64,000 nucleotides of DNA, taken from Streptococcus chenjunshii. GTDB taxonomy: Bacteria; Bacillota; Bacilli; Lactobacillales; Streptococcaceae. The position numbers and the translations under genes are program-made. Each line of letters begins with the position of its first letter. The stretch's first letter is position 1. The notes under the pieces are model-generated. The model was not told where the DNA came from. It saw only the letters and a program-made list of their open reading frames with translations, and did not search any database. The stretch spans positions 2,379,047 to 2,443,046 of the forward strand of contig NZ_CP031733.1 in NCBI RefSeq assembly GCF_003086355.1, read 5' to 3'. Below are positions 1 through 9,875 of the stretch, one piece after another.

Positions 1-38
1 TCTTCCTTAAGTTCATCTTTATCTGCATATGTTCTCAT
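1..38 (-). CDS. ClbS/DfsB-like (DUF1706) protein, N-terminal fragment only
   Basis: Only the first twelve codons are inside the window; the gene continues off the left edge. The peptide starts MRTYADKDELKEE and follows a strong Shine-Dalgarno AGGGAGGT about 6 bases before the ATG. This opening resembles the start of ClbS/DfsB four-helix-bundle proteins (DUF1706), but so short a stretch cannot prove the family. It is transcribed away from the hsd locus. A palindrome sits just upstream. Confidence 0.45.
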   Translation of the reverse strand, partial: MRTYADKDELKE

Positions 39-52
39 TGTTTTACCTCCCT

Positions 53-77
53 TGATACAATCAAAGTCATTGTATCA
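53..77. promoter_or_regulatory. Inverted repeat in front of the leftmost gene, putative operator
   Basis: The arms TGATACAAT (53-61) and ATTGTATCA (69-77) are perfect inverted repeats with a 7-base spacer. They lie directly upstream of the Shine-Dalgarno of the minus-strand gene at the left edge. The position suits a repressor operator overlapping the transcription start. The regulator is unknown. Confidence 0.4.
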
Positions 78-298
78 TAATAACTATTCTTTTTTGGAAA
101 GCGCGGCTATTATAATCCCATATTTTTTATCAATCTTTCAAGCTTTTCAGCCGCACCTTTCATAGTATCTTTTGGCTTCTTAATCATAAAAAACAGACAC
201 ACTCGATTTCCCTAGTCCTAAGTTCTGCTCGCTATCGCAGCTTTTAAATCATTTTTATCACTTTTTTACCCGAAATTGTGAATTGTGGCATTCAACAT

Positions 299-308
299 AT
301 GCTATAAT
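299..308 (+). promoter_or_regulatory. Extended -10 promoter of hsdR
   Basis: TATAAT at 303-308 is preceded by TG plus one base (300-302), an extended -10 element, with no well-spaced -35. Transcription would begin near 315. That excludes the TTG at 283 and favours the ATG at 352 as the hsdR start. Confidence 0.5.
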
Positions 309-351
309 GAAAAATAGAAACGATAGATTTAGATTAGGAAGCTGGCCAAAG

Positions 352-3342
352 ATGCAATACACAGGCGAAACTAAATTTGAAAAACAATTGATTGCTCAGC
401 TCTCATCAGGTGAAAGTCCATGGACTTATAGGGATGATTTGAAAACAGAAGCAATGCTTTGGGACAATTTTTTTGCCAAACTAGCGCAAAATAATGTTTC
501 TGTTTTAGATGACGTTCCTCTGACCGAACAGGAAAAAGCTCAGATTAAAAACCAGCTTAACTTTGTCAATTATTATGAAGCCGCCAAATGGCTGGCAGGT
601 GAAAACGGTATCGCCAAGGTTCAAGTTCAACGTGAAGATGTCAGCCTTGGTACGATACGCCTTTCAGTCATTTGGCGCGATAATATTGCAGGCGGGACTT
701 CATCATATGAGATTGTCAATCAGGTGGAACGGCCTAAAATCTCTCCGGCCGACCAAGACAGGCGTTTAGATGTGACGCTCCTCATCAATGGTCTGCCTAT
801 GATTCAGATTGAACTCAAAAATCGTCAACATCCCTTTATGGATGCCTTTCGCCAAATCGTTAAGTACGATCGGGAAGAAAAATTCCGCGGCATCTATGCC
901 AGCCTGCAAATGTTCGTAGCATCAAACATAACTGAAACCCGCTATATTGCTGCGGCTAAGGAAAACAAGCTCAATGATCAATTCCTGACCAAGTGGGTGG
1001 ACAAAGATAATCAACCAGTCATTGACCTTTTCGCTTTTGCCGATCAGGTCCTGACCATCCCGCGTGCCCATCAGATGGTCATGCAATATTCAATTATTGA
1101 CGATGCTAAGAAAGCCTTGATTCTGCTGCGGCCTTATCAGATTCATGCTATTGAAGCTATTCAAACAGCCAGCAAACACCAACAATCAGGCTATGTCTGG
1201 CACACAACAGGTTCGGGCAAAACTCTGACCTCCTACAAAGTAGCCCGCAATCTTTTGCAAATCCCATCCATTCAAAAGACTATTTTTGTGGTGGACAGGC
1301 GAGATCTTGATCAGCAGACAACATCAAGTTTTCTCTCCTATGCTGCTAATGATATCGTTGACATTGATGAAACGGACAATACCCAGCAGTTGGTAACACG
1401 CTTATCTGCTGATGATAGGCGTGTTGTGGTGACAACCATTCAAAAAATAAACACTATGATGCGCAAAATAGAAGAAGGCAAATACAGACGTGAAGCCAGT
1501 AAAATCAAACAGCTTCATGTTGCTTTTGTTGTCGATGAATGCCATCGCGCCATCACCCCTCTGGCTCAAAAAAATATTTCCAGATTCTTTGTCAACAGTC
1601 TTTGGTATGGCTTTACAGGAACACCGATTTTTGTAGAAAACAAACGCAGGCAAGTCGGTGATTTGGCCCAAACAACGCAGCAGCAATACGGTTTACGGCT
1701 GCATGAATACACGGTCAAAGAAGCCATTCATGATAAAGCAGTTCTAGGCTTTCGTATTGACTATAAAAACACCTTGATTACCGATATGCCAGAAGAAGAT
1801 ATTCCTGATGAGGTCTATGAATCTGAAGATCACATGCTGGCAGTCTTGGACGCTATCATCAATCAATCCCGAGGTCAACTGGGCTTTCAAAATGGTGTCG
1901 GAAAAACTTATGCTGCGATTTTGACAGTCAAATCTATTGCTATGGCACAGAAATATTATGACCTCATCAAGCGCGTGAAAAAGGGAGAAACATCTATCAC
2001 TATTTCAGAGCGTGTGAAGCAGGTCCTGCCTGATTTTCCCAAGGTTACCATTACCTACTCTGTGACGGAAAATAATGAGGATTCGACCCTCAACCAAGAC
2101 AAGATGAAGCTTGCCATTGATGATTATAACCAAAACTTTGGGACCCACTATACTATATCTGATCTTAGGGCCTTCAACAGTGATGTCAATGACCGCTTAG
2201 CCCGGAAGAAAGATAAGTACCTCTTTCGTGAGGAACAGCTGGATCTGGTTATCGTGGTCAACCGCCTCTTAACAGGTTTTGATGCGCCTTGCCTCTCAAC
2301 CATTTTCATCGACCGCAAACCCATGCAGCCCCAAGATTTAATACAGGCCTTTAGCCGAACCAACCGTATCTTTGATGCCCCCAAAAAGTACGGGCAAATC
2401 ATCACCTTCCAGACGCCTCATCTTTTCAAGGATGCTGTAGATAATGCGCTACGCCTGTATTCCAACGGCGGCGAAAATGATGTCTTGGCTCCTGAATGGC
2501 CGGAAGAGCGTGCTAATTTTGATGAAAAATTAGCCAATCTCCAAACTCATATCTCGGATGAACCCGGTTTAGGCATCGATCTCGCCAACGCCAGTACTGA
2601 GCTGCTCAAGAAATTTGCTAAAGCTTACCAGGAATTTGACAAATACTTTGCTTCCATCCAAGTTTATTCAGAGTATAATCAAGAGCAAGTCTTTGAGGAA
2701 ACAGGTCTGAATCAAGAGCTCATCGAACGTTACACTGGCACTTACCAAAATGTTATTGATGAAATCAGGCGCCGCAGAGAAGACGGTGACGACGGGGAGG
2801 AACCGATTGATGTTATGTATGAATTAGAATCTGTCCATGTCGATGATATCAACTACGAGTACATTATTTCTCTGATACAAGCCTTCATTCCTCAATCAGA
2901 CGGGGAAAGCAAAGAGCTGAGTGCTAAGGATATTGAAACTGTGGACAGCTATATCGCTAATCTCTCCAAGACCAATTCAGGGCTGGCCCAAATCATTGCC
3001 AACCTTTGGTTGGAAATCCAGATGGACCCTGAAAGTTACCGCGGCAAATCCATTGCCAATATCCTAGACCAGATGATTGAATCAGTTATTGACAATGAGG
3101 TCCGCAAACTGGCTAAGAAATGGTATATGGGCTACGATCAGCTTCTCTATCTGGTCAAGCACTACCGCAAAGGATCCGATAAGCAGCTGGGAGAAAGCGA
3201 ACTCAGCAGCAGCCAGCGCTACAAAGAGTACAAAACGGAGGTGGCAGAAGCTCTCAACCCCCTCAAATACAAAATCCAAATCAAAAAAGACTACACCAAA
3301 CTCATCGAAGAAGTCATCGAACCACTGAGAGGGAGAAGGTAA
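352..3342 (+). CDS. hsdR: Type I restriction enzyme, R (endonuclease/translocase) subunit HsdR
   Basis: ATP-dependent translocase and nuclease of a type I restriction-modification complex. It acts on unmodified DNA together with HsdS and HsdM. With the ATG at 352 it is 996 residues, normal for the family. An N-terminal PD-(D/E)XK nuclease region shows LDVTLL then IELKNR (about residues 138-156). The superfamily 2 motor has Walker A TTGSGKT (about 285) and the DEAD-type box VDECH (about 394). A helicase C-terminal part carries a [12 protein letters not shown] motif VI. The start is chosen from AGGAAG ten bases upstream and from the extended -10 at 303-308; in-frame starts at 283 and 307 precede or overlap that promoter. 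No frameshift is seen. hsdS and hsdM are not adjacent: an NTPase gene intervenes downstream. Confidence 0.95.
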   Translation: MQYTGETKFEKQLIAQLSSGESPWTYRDDLKTEAMLWDNFFAKLAQNNVSVLDDVPLTEQEKAQIKNQLNFVNYYEAAKWLAGENGIAKVQVQREDVSLGTIRLSVIWRDNIAGGTSSYEIVNQVERPKISPADQDRRLDVTLLINGLPMIQIELKNRQHPFMDAFRQIVKYDREEKFRGIYASLQMFVASNITETRYIAAAKENKLNDQFLTKWVDKDNQPVIDLFAFADQVLTIPRAHQMVMQYSIIDDAKKALILLRPYQIHAIEAIQTASKHQQSGYVWHTTGSGKTLTSYKVARNLLQIPSIQKTIFVVDRRDLDQQTTSSFLSYAANDIVDIDETDNTQQLVTRLSADDRRVVVTTIQKINTMMRKIEEGKYRREASKIKQLHVAFVVDECHRAITPLAQKNISRFFVNSLWYGFTGTPIFVENKRRQVGDLAQTTQQQYGLRLHEYTVKEAIHDKAVLGFRIDYKNTLITDMPEEDIPDEVYESEDHMLAVLDAIINQSRGQLGFQNGVGKTYAAILTVKSIAMAQKYYDLIKRVKKGETSITISERVKQVLPDFPKVTITYSVTENNEDSTLNQDKMKLAIDDYNQNFGTHYTISDLRAFNSDVNDRLARKKDKYLFREEQLDLVIVVNRLLTGFDAPCLSTIFIDRKPMQPQDLIQAFSRTNRIFDAPKKYGQIITFQTPHLFKDAVDNALRLYSNGGENDVLAPEWPEERANFDEKLANLQTHISDEPGLGIDLANASTELLKKFAKAYQEFDKYFASIQVYSEYNQEQVFEETGLNQELIERYTGTYQNVIDEIRRRREDGDDGEEPIDVMYELESVHVDDINYEYIISLIQAFIPQSDGESKELSAKDIETVDSYIANLSKTNSGLAQIIANLWLEIQMDPESYRGKSIANILDQMIESVIDNEVRKLAKKWYMGYDQLLYLVKHYRKGSDKQLGESELSSSQRYKEYKTEVAEALNPLKYKIQIKKDYTKLIEEVIEPLRGRR

Positions 3343-3347
3343 CTCAA

Positions 3348-3452
3348 GATACAAAGGCCGTTAAGCGACTCAAAGAAAAATAGGAAAGTTGATGCTGATG
3401 CAGCAGGCATCTAGGAGATATTATCTTTTTATACAGAGTCGTAGGCCAGTTC
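3348..3452 (+). repeat. Intergenic repeat unit, copy A1 (about 105 bp)
   Basis: Left end GATACAAAGGCCGTTAA (3348-3364), right end TAGGCCAGTTC (3442-3452). The interior begins GCGACTC and closes with GAGTCG, so the unit can fold as a hairpin. It lies directly after hsdR, in tandem with copy A2. A third copy is at 23262-23365. Confidence 0.65.
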
Positions 3453-3460
3453 GATTTTGA

Positions 3461-3561
3461 GATACAAAGGGTGTAAAAAGCGATTAGGATTTCAGAAAGA
3501 CAGCGATGTGTATCTGTACACAAGGTGTTTTGTCTAAACCTCGGGCTTTTAGGCCGTGTTC
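3461..3561 (+). repeat. Intergenic repeat unit, copy A2 (about 101 bp)
   Basis: Left end GATACAAAGG (3461-3470) followed by a GTAAAA stretch; right end TAGGCCGTGTTC (3550-3561), identical to that of the copy at 23262-23365. Together with A1 it fills most of the 314-base gap between hsdR and the NTPase gene. No gene is visible in that gap. Confidence 0.65.
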
Positions 3562-3656
3562 TACTAGTAATATACGGTACCGATAATCTATGTAAAATGG
3601 ATTAGATGAGTTCAGATAGTAAGTTAAGTATACTAATTTGTAAATAAAGGGGAATC

Positions 3657-6600
3657 ATGAGCCAAATATTTAAAAAATTAACCCCAATAAATGATGCTGA
3701 TATCGACCAATCGCATATTGATGCAGTTGATTTTTCTATAGAAGATCCTGATGTATTAAATGTCGCTATATCCGGCAATTATGGTTCAGGTAAAAGTAGT
3801 TTCATTGAGACTTATAAAAAAAAATACAATAAGAAAAACAAGACCTTTCTGCATATCTCTTTAGCTCACTTTACTTCTGAAGATGAAATTGAAGATAAAC
3901 AACAAATTAAGCAGAATACGAATAAAGGGGAAAACGATAATGTTTTAGAAGGAAAAATAGTCAATCAATTACTTCATCAGATTGATGCCGATAAAATTCC
4001 TCTCACTATCTTTAAATCCAAGCAACACCCTAAAACAAGTCAAATTTTTGGATGGTCTTTTATTGTATCCATTTTTTTACTGGCAATATCAGTCTTATGG
4101 AATTTTAAAAACCTTACAAAAACTGTAGGTGAGATTTCTCCTGATTTTTTGTGGTTTAGCCAAGTCAAATTGATAATCATTATAGTTTTGATAATTGATA
4201 GTTTAATTCTAATTTATGAATTACTCAGGCTTCAGCTATATCGTAAGTTATTCAAAGTTATATCTTTTAAAGGGACTAATGTTTCGGGGGAAATAGAAAT
4301 CTTACAGGACTCTGAAGCTTCTTATTTTGATCAGTATCTAGATGATGTTCTTTACTTATTTGATAACTGCCAACATAATATTATTGTTTTCGAGGATATA
4401 GATCGGTTTGAGACTAATCTGATTTTTTCAAAACTTAAAGAAATTAATACTCTGGTAAATAGTAAAAGAAAAGCTAGAGGTGAGGGAAATAAGCTTCTCT
4501 TTATGTACCTTGTCAAAGATGATATGTTCATTTCTAAAGAGCGGACTAAATTTTTTGATTTTATCATTCCAATTATTCCAACGATAACATCATCAAATTC
4601 AAGAGAAAAATTCAGTGAGATTTTAGCTGACTTAGGCTGTGAAAAAGATTTTAAAGGAAGTTTTTTACAAAAAATTTCAATTTATATCGATGATTTGCGT
4701 CTAGTGACTAATATTTGTAATGAGTATGTCTTGTATAAAAACAATCTAACAGGAGAAGAAGTTAAAAATAAGCTCAAACTATCGAATGAAAAACTATTTG
4801 CAATGGTAGTTTATAAAAATATTTTTCCAAAAGATTTCTCTGAACTTCAAGGTAACTCCGGATTTATTTATAAACTTTTCCAAGAGAAGGATAATTTCAA
4901 AAAAGGACAGTTACATGATATAAATGAACAAATTTCAGAGATTAAACAGAAGATTCTAAATGCAGAAAGTGAAGTATTAAATAATGAGTTAGAATTATAT
5001 TCTTCAATTTTAAAAATTCCTACTAATCGTCCCTTTTTAAAGGTTAATAATAAATTTGAATATCAATTTAATAGTCGTCTTGATTTTATCGCTGAATTGC
5101 TAAAAGAGGACGCTGAAATAGAGTCCTATAAAAATTACTCTTCTGTTGGTAATGGATATTATTCAAATAAGGAGACGAAGGAAACAATTTTTAAAATCCC
5201 TGATTCGGAACGAGATAACTTTGAGTCTCGACTAGAAAATATTAAAAATAAGGGTTCAATCGAATTATTAAAAAATGAAATAAACGCTCTTCAAAAGAAA
5301 AAACAAGAAATTCAGCGCCAAAAGTTGGCTAATTTAATTACAAGAGATAATATAGATAATATCGCTAGTGAAGAAGAATTTAAGTATATCAAAAATAATT
5401 CTCAATTTTCCATGATTACATTTTTAATTAGAAACAGCTTTATTGATGAAACTTATCCAGATTATATCACTTATTTCTATCCTAATAGCATGAATAGGGA
5501 AGATAAAGAGTTTATTATGGCTGTTCAGGGAGAAGATAATCGACTTCCTTGGGACTACCATCTAACAAATATTACGGAAATTTATAACAATAGAATAGAT
5601 TCAGAGGATTTTAATCGTGATGAGATTTTGAATTATGATTTATTTGAATATGTCATCTCAGAAGGTAATGAGGAAAGACTAATACCGTACTTTATTGAGA
5701 ATAGACTAAAATTTCTTATATCTTTTTTTGGTAAGTCGTCGTTGGATAGACAGAAAACTGTTGTCAGTTATATTTTAAATTATAATCCTGACTTAGTTGA
5801 GTCACTGCTATCTTCTAAGGATTTTCTGCATACTGGTGGCTTTGCTATGACTCAGTGTATGCTATTTAATGATTTCTTATTATTAAGTCGAAAATTGTCA
5901 CCGCTACAAAAAAAGCAGCTATCGCAATTCGTTTCCGATTCTTGGAATTTTATTTGGTATGAATTTAAACAAACTGGAGAAGTTGATGATTATATAGATT
6001 TAATATTGAATTTAGAACATTTGAATGTAAAAATAAATAAATTTAATTTTGGTTCAGAGTATGGAGATCTTAATGATAAAGTTTATAATAATAACCTTTA
6101 TCAATTGAATGCTATCAATATCACGAAATTATTATTATATTTGGATTCTTCTTTGAATGAAAATGATATTAAATACCGAAATTTTACTATTATCAATTCT
6201 GATAATAAATTTAGTTACCTACTGGATTATGTTAACGAAAATTTGGAAGATTACCTTAAAATTATTGTTGAACAGTCTGACGGTGTGATTAGAGATGATG
6301 TAAAATATATCTATGCTATTCTTAATCATGCAAATGTTTCAGATGAGATTAAAGTAGAGTATCTGACTTGTGTTAGTGATAACATTTTAGAATTATCGAA
6401 AATTAATAACATATTAATTGGGGACAAAGCAATTGAACTCAATAAAGCAATCTTTAATACTAAAAATATTTTAGACTACTTCATTGAACATGAAGAATGG
6501 AATGAAATCTTGATAAATTTTGTAAATTCTAAAGAGAAGCTTAAATTTGATAATAATGCTTTTAAAGAACTATCTAATGAAAATCAGGAAAAATTCTTTG

Positions 6601-7436
6601 AAAAAACGGTAAAGTGTAACGCTATAGAGAATAAACATTATCGAGTTGTCTTGTCTTCACTCGGCTGGTTTTACAACTCTCTACCAGAAGATCTTGATGA
6701 TGATAAGATTTATATTTTGATAGAGAGTGGTACTATCTCAAAAGAGTTTGAAGTAACTGTTCTTTCAGATTTAAGAGATAACTATCCCGAAAGTGTTATT
6801 AAATATATTCTAAAATATCTAGATGGCTATATTGAAAATATAGATGATTGCTACAATGAAGATGAAATTTTAGAAATCTTGGGACAAAAAATTCCTTTTG
6901 AAAAAGCCCAAGTACTAGTCGATAGCTTTAATGCAACTATTAGTGTTAAAGATAAGAATTACAGTTCAGAATTGATAGCATATATTCTAAAAAATAAATT
7001 TGATGATGAAGATTTGCCAATGATCTTGAAAGAATATCAAGCATTCGATAAGATTGCTCAGGATGTTATTATACAAAAAGGAACAGAAAATATAAAAGCA
7101 ATTTTAGACAAATTTTATTCTGTCGAAAAAAATCTGCTTCTATCTTTAATGCAAGATCGTAATATTAACTTAGAAGATAGACGCTTACTTTATAGTAGAA
7201 ATATCCCACATAATAATGTAGAGAAATTATTTGAAGATCTGCATTTTCTAAATTTATTTGAAGAGTATAATCAAGTTATTCAAGAAGTTAGAGAGCATAA
7301 TAACCCCAAAATTCTCGCTTTAGAGTACAATAAACATATTCTAGATTTTTTACAAGATAAAGGTTTTTTTAAATCATTTAGGGTAGATTCACATAATGAT
7401 AATTACTATAGAATTTATAGCTTTAGAAATAGTTAA
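3657..7436 (+). CDS. YobI/KAP-like membrane-inserted P-loop NTPase (1259 aa)
   Basis: Large P-loop NTPase of unproven function. Walker A is GNYGSGKSS (residues 40-48) and Walker B is IIVFEDIDRF (242-251). Between them lie two hydrophobic segments, about 130-152 and 172-192, long enough to cross the membrane. A transmembrane insertion between Walker A and B is the hallmark of KAP-type NTPases, and the N-terminus matches the YobI-like ATPase family as I recall it. The remaining 900 residues are mostly charged helices with no recognised catalytic motif; they may sense a signal or bind a partner. The start follows GGGG, 4 bases upstream. The gene is AT-richer than hsdR and hsdM, suggesting separate acquisition. 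It lies inside the hsd locus, 33 bases before hsdS, so a role in phage defence is inferred from context. Confidence 0.72.
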   Translation: MSQIFKKLTPINDADIDQSHIDAVDFSIEDPDVLNVAISGNYGSGKSSFIETYKKKYNKKNKTFLHISLAHFTSEDEIEDKQQIKQNTNKGENDNVLEGKIVNQLLHQIDADKIPLTIFKSKQHPKTSQIFGWSFIVSIFLLAISVLWNFKNLTKTVGEISPDFLWFSQVKLIIIIVLIIDSLILIYELLRLQLYRKLFKVISFKGTNVSGEIEILQDSEASYFDQYLDDVLYLFDNCQHNIIVFEDIDRFETNLIFSKLKEINTLVNSKRKARGEGNKLLFMYLVKDDMFISKERTKFFDFIIPIIPTITSSNSREKFSEILADLGCEKDFKGSFLQKISIYIDDLRLVTNICNEYVLYKNNLTGEEVKNKLKLSNEKLFAMVVYKNIFPKDFSELQGNSGFIYKLFQEKDNFKKGQLHDINEQISEIKQKILNAESEVLNNELELYSSILKIPTNRPFLKVNNKFEYQFNSRLDFIAELLKEDAEIESYKNYSSVGNGYYSNKETKETIFKIPDSERDNFESRLENIKNKGSIELLKNEINALQKKKQEIQRQKLANLITRDNIDNIASEEEFKYIKNNSQFSMITFLIRNSFIDETYPDYITYFYPNSMNREDKEFIMAVQGEDNRLPWDYHLTNITEIYNNRIDSEDFNRDEILNYDLFEYVISEGNEERLIPYFIENRLKFLISFFGKSSLDRQKTVVSYILNYNPDLVESLLSSKDFLHTGGFAMTQCMLFNDFLLLSRKLSPLQKKQLSQFVSDSWNFIWYEFKQTGEVDDYIDLILNLEHLNVKINKFNFGSEYGDLNDKVYNNNLYQLNAINITKLLLYLDSSLNENDIKYRNFTIINSDNKFSYLLDYVNENLEDYLKIIVEQSDGVIRDDVKYIYAILNHANVSDEIKVEYLTCVSDNILELSKINNILIGDKAIELNKAIFNTKNILDYFIEHEEWNEILINFVNSKEKLKFDNNAFKELSNENQEKFFEKTVKCNAIENKHYRVVLSSLGWFYNSLPEDLDDDKIYILIESGTISKEFEVTVLSDLRDNYPESVIKYILKYLDGYIENIDDCYNEDEILEILGQKIPFEKAQVLVDSFNATISVKDKNYSSELIAYILKNKFDDEDLPMILKEYQAFDKIAQDVIIQKGTENIKAILDKFYSVEKNLLLSLMQDRNINLEDRRLLYSRNIPHNNVEKLFEDLHFLNLFEEYNQVIQEVREHNNPKILALEYNKHILDFLQDKGFFKSFRVDSHNDNYYRIYSFRNS

Positions 7437-7469
7437 AAATTGACAAATGTACGGAAAGAGAACTTACAT

Positions 7470-8648
7470 ATGACAAACCAAAACATCCCCAAAATCAGAT
7501 TTAAAGGGTTTGACAATAATTGGGAAACTGGTATTGAACTAAACGATACTATTGAAAAACAATTTAAAGGTAAAGCAAGACAAGAACAACTTAATGAAGG
7601 AGTTGTTATGTATCTCGATGCAAATACTTTAAACGGAAATACTCCATTTCTGTCTAATGCTGAGGCTGATACAGATTCTAAAGATATATTAATTATGTGG
7701 GATGGCTCAAATGCTGGTAAAGTCTTTACTGGTTTTGAGGGAGCACTAGGCTCAACATTAAAAGGTTACAAAGTAAAAGATGAAAATGATTCTTATTTTA
7801 TTTTTAATTACCTTGTGAAATATCAGAAAAAGATTTATGAGCAATATCGCACCCCAAATATCCCTCATGTTATAAAAAACTTTACGGAAGTATTCAAAGT
7901 TTCTCTCCCTTCCCTCCCCGAACAATCCGCTATCGGTACTCTCTTCCAAACGCTTGACGAGCTGTTATCTGCCTATAAGGATAATTTGGCCAACTATCAA
8001 GCCTTTAAGGCGACCATGTTGACCAAGATGTTTCCAAAGGCAGGACAGACCACGCCTGAAATCCGCTTAGATGGGTTTGATGGCGAGTGGGAGGAGAAGA
8101 AGTTAGGAGAATTAGCTGAAATCGTTCGTGGTGCTTCTCCTAGACCTATCCAAGATCCAAAATGGTTTGATGGATCATCAGAGGTTGGCTGGTTGCGTAT
8201 TTCTGATGTTACAAATCAAAATGGAAGAATTTACGATCTTGAGCAACGAATTTCAGAATTAGGTCAAGAGAAAACTAGAGTACTCAAAGAACCGCATTTA
8301 TTATTGAGTATAGCAGCATCTGTCGGAAAACCAGTGATCAATTATGTGCAGACTGGTGTACACGATGGCTTCCTAATTTTTCTTAATCCAATTTTTGATA
8401 AAGAATTCATGTTTCAATGGTTGGAAATGTTCAAAGATGGTTGGAATAAATATGGTCAATCTGGAAGTCAAGTAAACTTAAATAGCGATATTGTAAAGAA
8501 TCATAAACTAAAAGTACCGACTCTTAACGAACAACATGCCATCGGCGCTTTCTTCGCTAACCTTGACGATTTAATTTCATCTTACCAAGCCAAAATTACT
8601 GAGCTTGAAACTTTGAAGAAAAAGCTCTTGCAGGATATGTTTGTATAA
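7470..8648 (+). CDS. hsdS: Type I restriction-modification specificity subunit HsdS
   Basis: DNA-recognition subunit of the type I enzyme. Its 392 residues hold two target-recognition domains. Each is followed by a conserved helical spacer: LPEQSAIGTLFQTLDELL (about 150) and LNEQHAIGAFFANLDDLI (about 354). The second spacer ends near the C-terminus at LLQDMFV. The ATG at 7470 is preferred over an in-frame TTG at 7440 because GGAAAGAG lies about ten bases upstream. The first recognition domain is clearly AT-rich while the spacers are not, the usual mosaic left by domain exchange. No second hsdS copy or invertase gene is nearby, so inversion-based phase variation is not supported. Confidence 0.95.
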   Translation: MTNQNIPKIRFKGFDNNWETGIELNDTIEKQFKGKARQEQLNEGVVMYLDANTLNGNTPFLSNAEADTDSKDILIMWDGSNAGKVFTGFEGALGSTLKGYKVKDENDSYFIFNYLVKYQKKIYEQYRTPNIPHVIKNFTEVFKVSLPSLPEQSAIGTLFQTLDELLSAYKDNLANYQAFKATMLTKMFPKAGQTTPEIRLDGFDGEWEEKKLGELAEIVRGASPRPIQDPKWFDGSSEVGWLRISDVTNQNGRIYDLEQRISELGQEKTRVLKEPHLLLSIAASVGKPVINYVQTGVHDGFLIFLNPIFDKEFMFQWLEMFKDGWNKYGQSGSQVNLNSDIVKNHKLKVPTLNEQHAIGAFFANLDDLISSYQAKITELETLKKKLLQDMFV

Positions 8649-8668
8649 GATAGAGAGGAGACCTTAAA

Positions 8669-9865
8669 ATGGTAGTTACAGAATTTCAACGCGAAACTAA
8701 GGGAAACAAGCCAGTTATTGCCTTATGTTACGATTTTGATAAAACTTTATCACCAGATGATATGCAGGCACAAGGATATATTCAGACTGTTCAATCTGAC
8801 GGACAAGATATGGTAGGTGATTTTTGGAGAGAGTCCAATGGTTTAGCAACGGATAATGACATGGATAAAAATCTTGCTTACATGTATACAATGAAAAAAA
8901 AGGCTCGTGGGCAACTTTTATTTACTAAGGAAAAATTAGTTGAATATGGTTCAAAAGTTGAGTTATTTTCTGGTGTTGATAACTGGTTTGAGAGAATTCG
9001 AAAATATGGTGAAGACAGAGGAATAATTATTGAACACTATATTATTTCTTCAGGTTTGAAAGAAATGATTGAAGGAACCTCGATTGCAAAAAGCTTTAAA
9101 GAAATTTATGCTACATCATTCTATTTCGATGATGATGGAGTTGCAGTTTGGCCAGCTCAGGTCGTGAATTATACTAATAAAACTCAATTCTTATTTCGAA
9201 TTTCTAAGGGGGTGTTAGATGTAAATGATGAAGCAGTTAACGATTCATTTGCTCCAGATGAGATTCGAATACCCTTTAGAAACATGATTTATTTTGGAGA
9301 CAGTGATACTGATATTCCTTGTATGAAGTTAGTAAACTCTCATGGAGGCTATTCAATTGGAGTTTACAATCCTGACGAGAATGACGAAAGAAAAGCAAAG
9401 AATAAGGTTTATAAGATGATAAAAGATAATCGTATTAGTTATTTTGCTTCAGCTGACTACTCTGAAAACAGTGAACTTGATGAACTTGTTAAATTAATCA
9501 TTGATAAAACAGTATATAATGAAAAACTTTATTCTAAAATGTTTGCTAATAAAAAAGAAGCTATAACACATGTTAGACCCCAAGATGAACAAGAGAAGGC
9601 AGATTTAATTGATGCATTAGAAAGCAGCGGTAATTTTAAAAATACCCATAGTGTGATCAGAAAATTATCTAAGTTTACGAACTGGCAGCCTGATGAAATT
9701 GAGGATCTTTTTTCTATAGCGAAGATTAACAGTCAAGTTCGATATATTCTTGAAGATAAGGATATTAAGGACTTTTATGAGAAACTCTTCGAGGAAGTTT
9801 CACCTAACGATAAGAACGCCATTGAGATTAGAGAGATACTTAATAAAAAGACAGGTGACATCTAA
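8669..9865 (+). CDS. HAD-superfamily phosphatase associated with the hsd locus
   Basis: Predicted phosphohydrolase, 398 residues. All visible HAD motifs are intact: nucleophile motif CYDFDKTLS (about residue 24), motif II serine in YIISSG (about 130), and motif IV GDSDTD (about 209). This arrangement resembles phosphoserine-phosphatase-like HADs. About 130 further C-terminal residues are helical and unrecognised. It follows hsdS by 20 bases with GGAG upstream, and is followed after 10 bases by a nuclease-like gene, so the three are probably cotranscribed. The substrate is unknown. HAD enzymes include nucleic-acid-end phosphatases such as polynucleotide kinase phosphatase, which would fit a nuclease partner, but that is inference. 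Confidence 0.8.
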   Translation: MVVTEFQRETKGNKPVIALCYDFDKTLSPDDMQAQGYIQTVQSDGQDMVGDFWRESNGLATDNDMDKNLAYMYTMKKKARGQLLFTKEKLVEYGSKVELFSGVDNWFERIRKYGEDRGIIIEHYIISSGLKEMIEGTSIAKSFKEIYATSFYFDDDGVAVWPAQVVNYTNKTQFLFRISKGVLDVNDEAVNDSFAPDEIRIPFRNMIYFGDSDTDIPCMKLVNSHGGYSIGVYNPDENDERKAKNKVYKMIKDNRISYFASADYSENSELDELVKLIIDKTVYNEKLYSKMFANKKEAITHVRPQDEQEKADLIDALESSGNFKNTHSVIRKLSKFTNWQPDEIEDLFSIAKINSQVRYILEDKDIKDFYEKLFEEVSPNDKNAIEIREILNKKTGDI

Positions 9866-9875
9866 GTATAGGTAA

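Noticed and set aside
110-187. Minus-strand 25-codon open frame, basic and helical (MIKKPKDTMKGAAEKLERLI...)
   Set aside because: No ribosome-binding site and no flanking context. It could be the tail of a lost gene, but evidence is too thin for a feature.
283-351. In-frame N-terminal extension of hsdR from a TTG at 283
   Set aside because: The extension overlaps the promoter -10 element at 303-308, and a ribosome site lies before the ATG at 352.
7470-8648. Phase-variable invertible hsdS
   Set aside because: There is only one hsdS gene, no inverted partial copy and no recombinase gene nearby.
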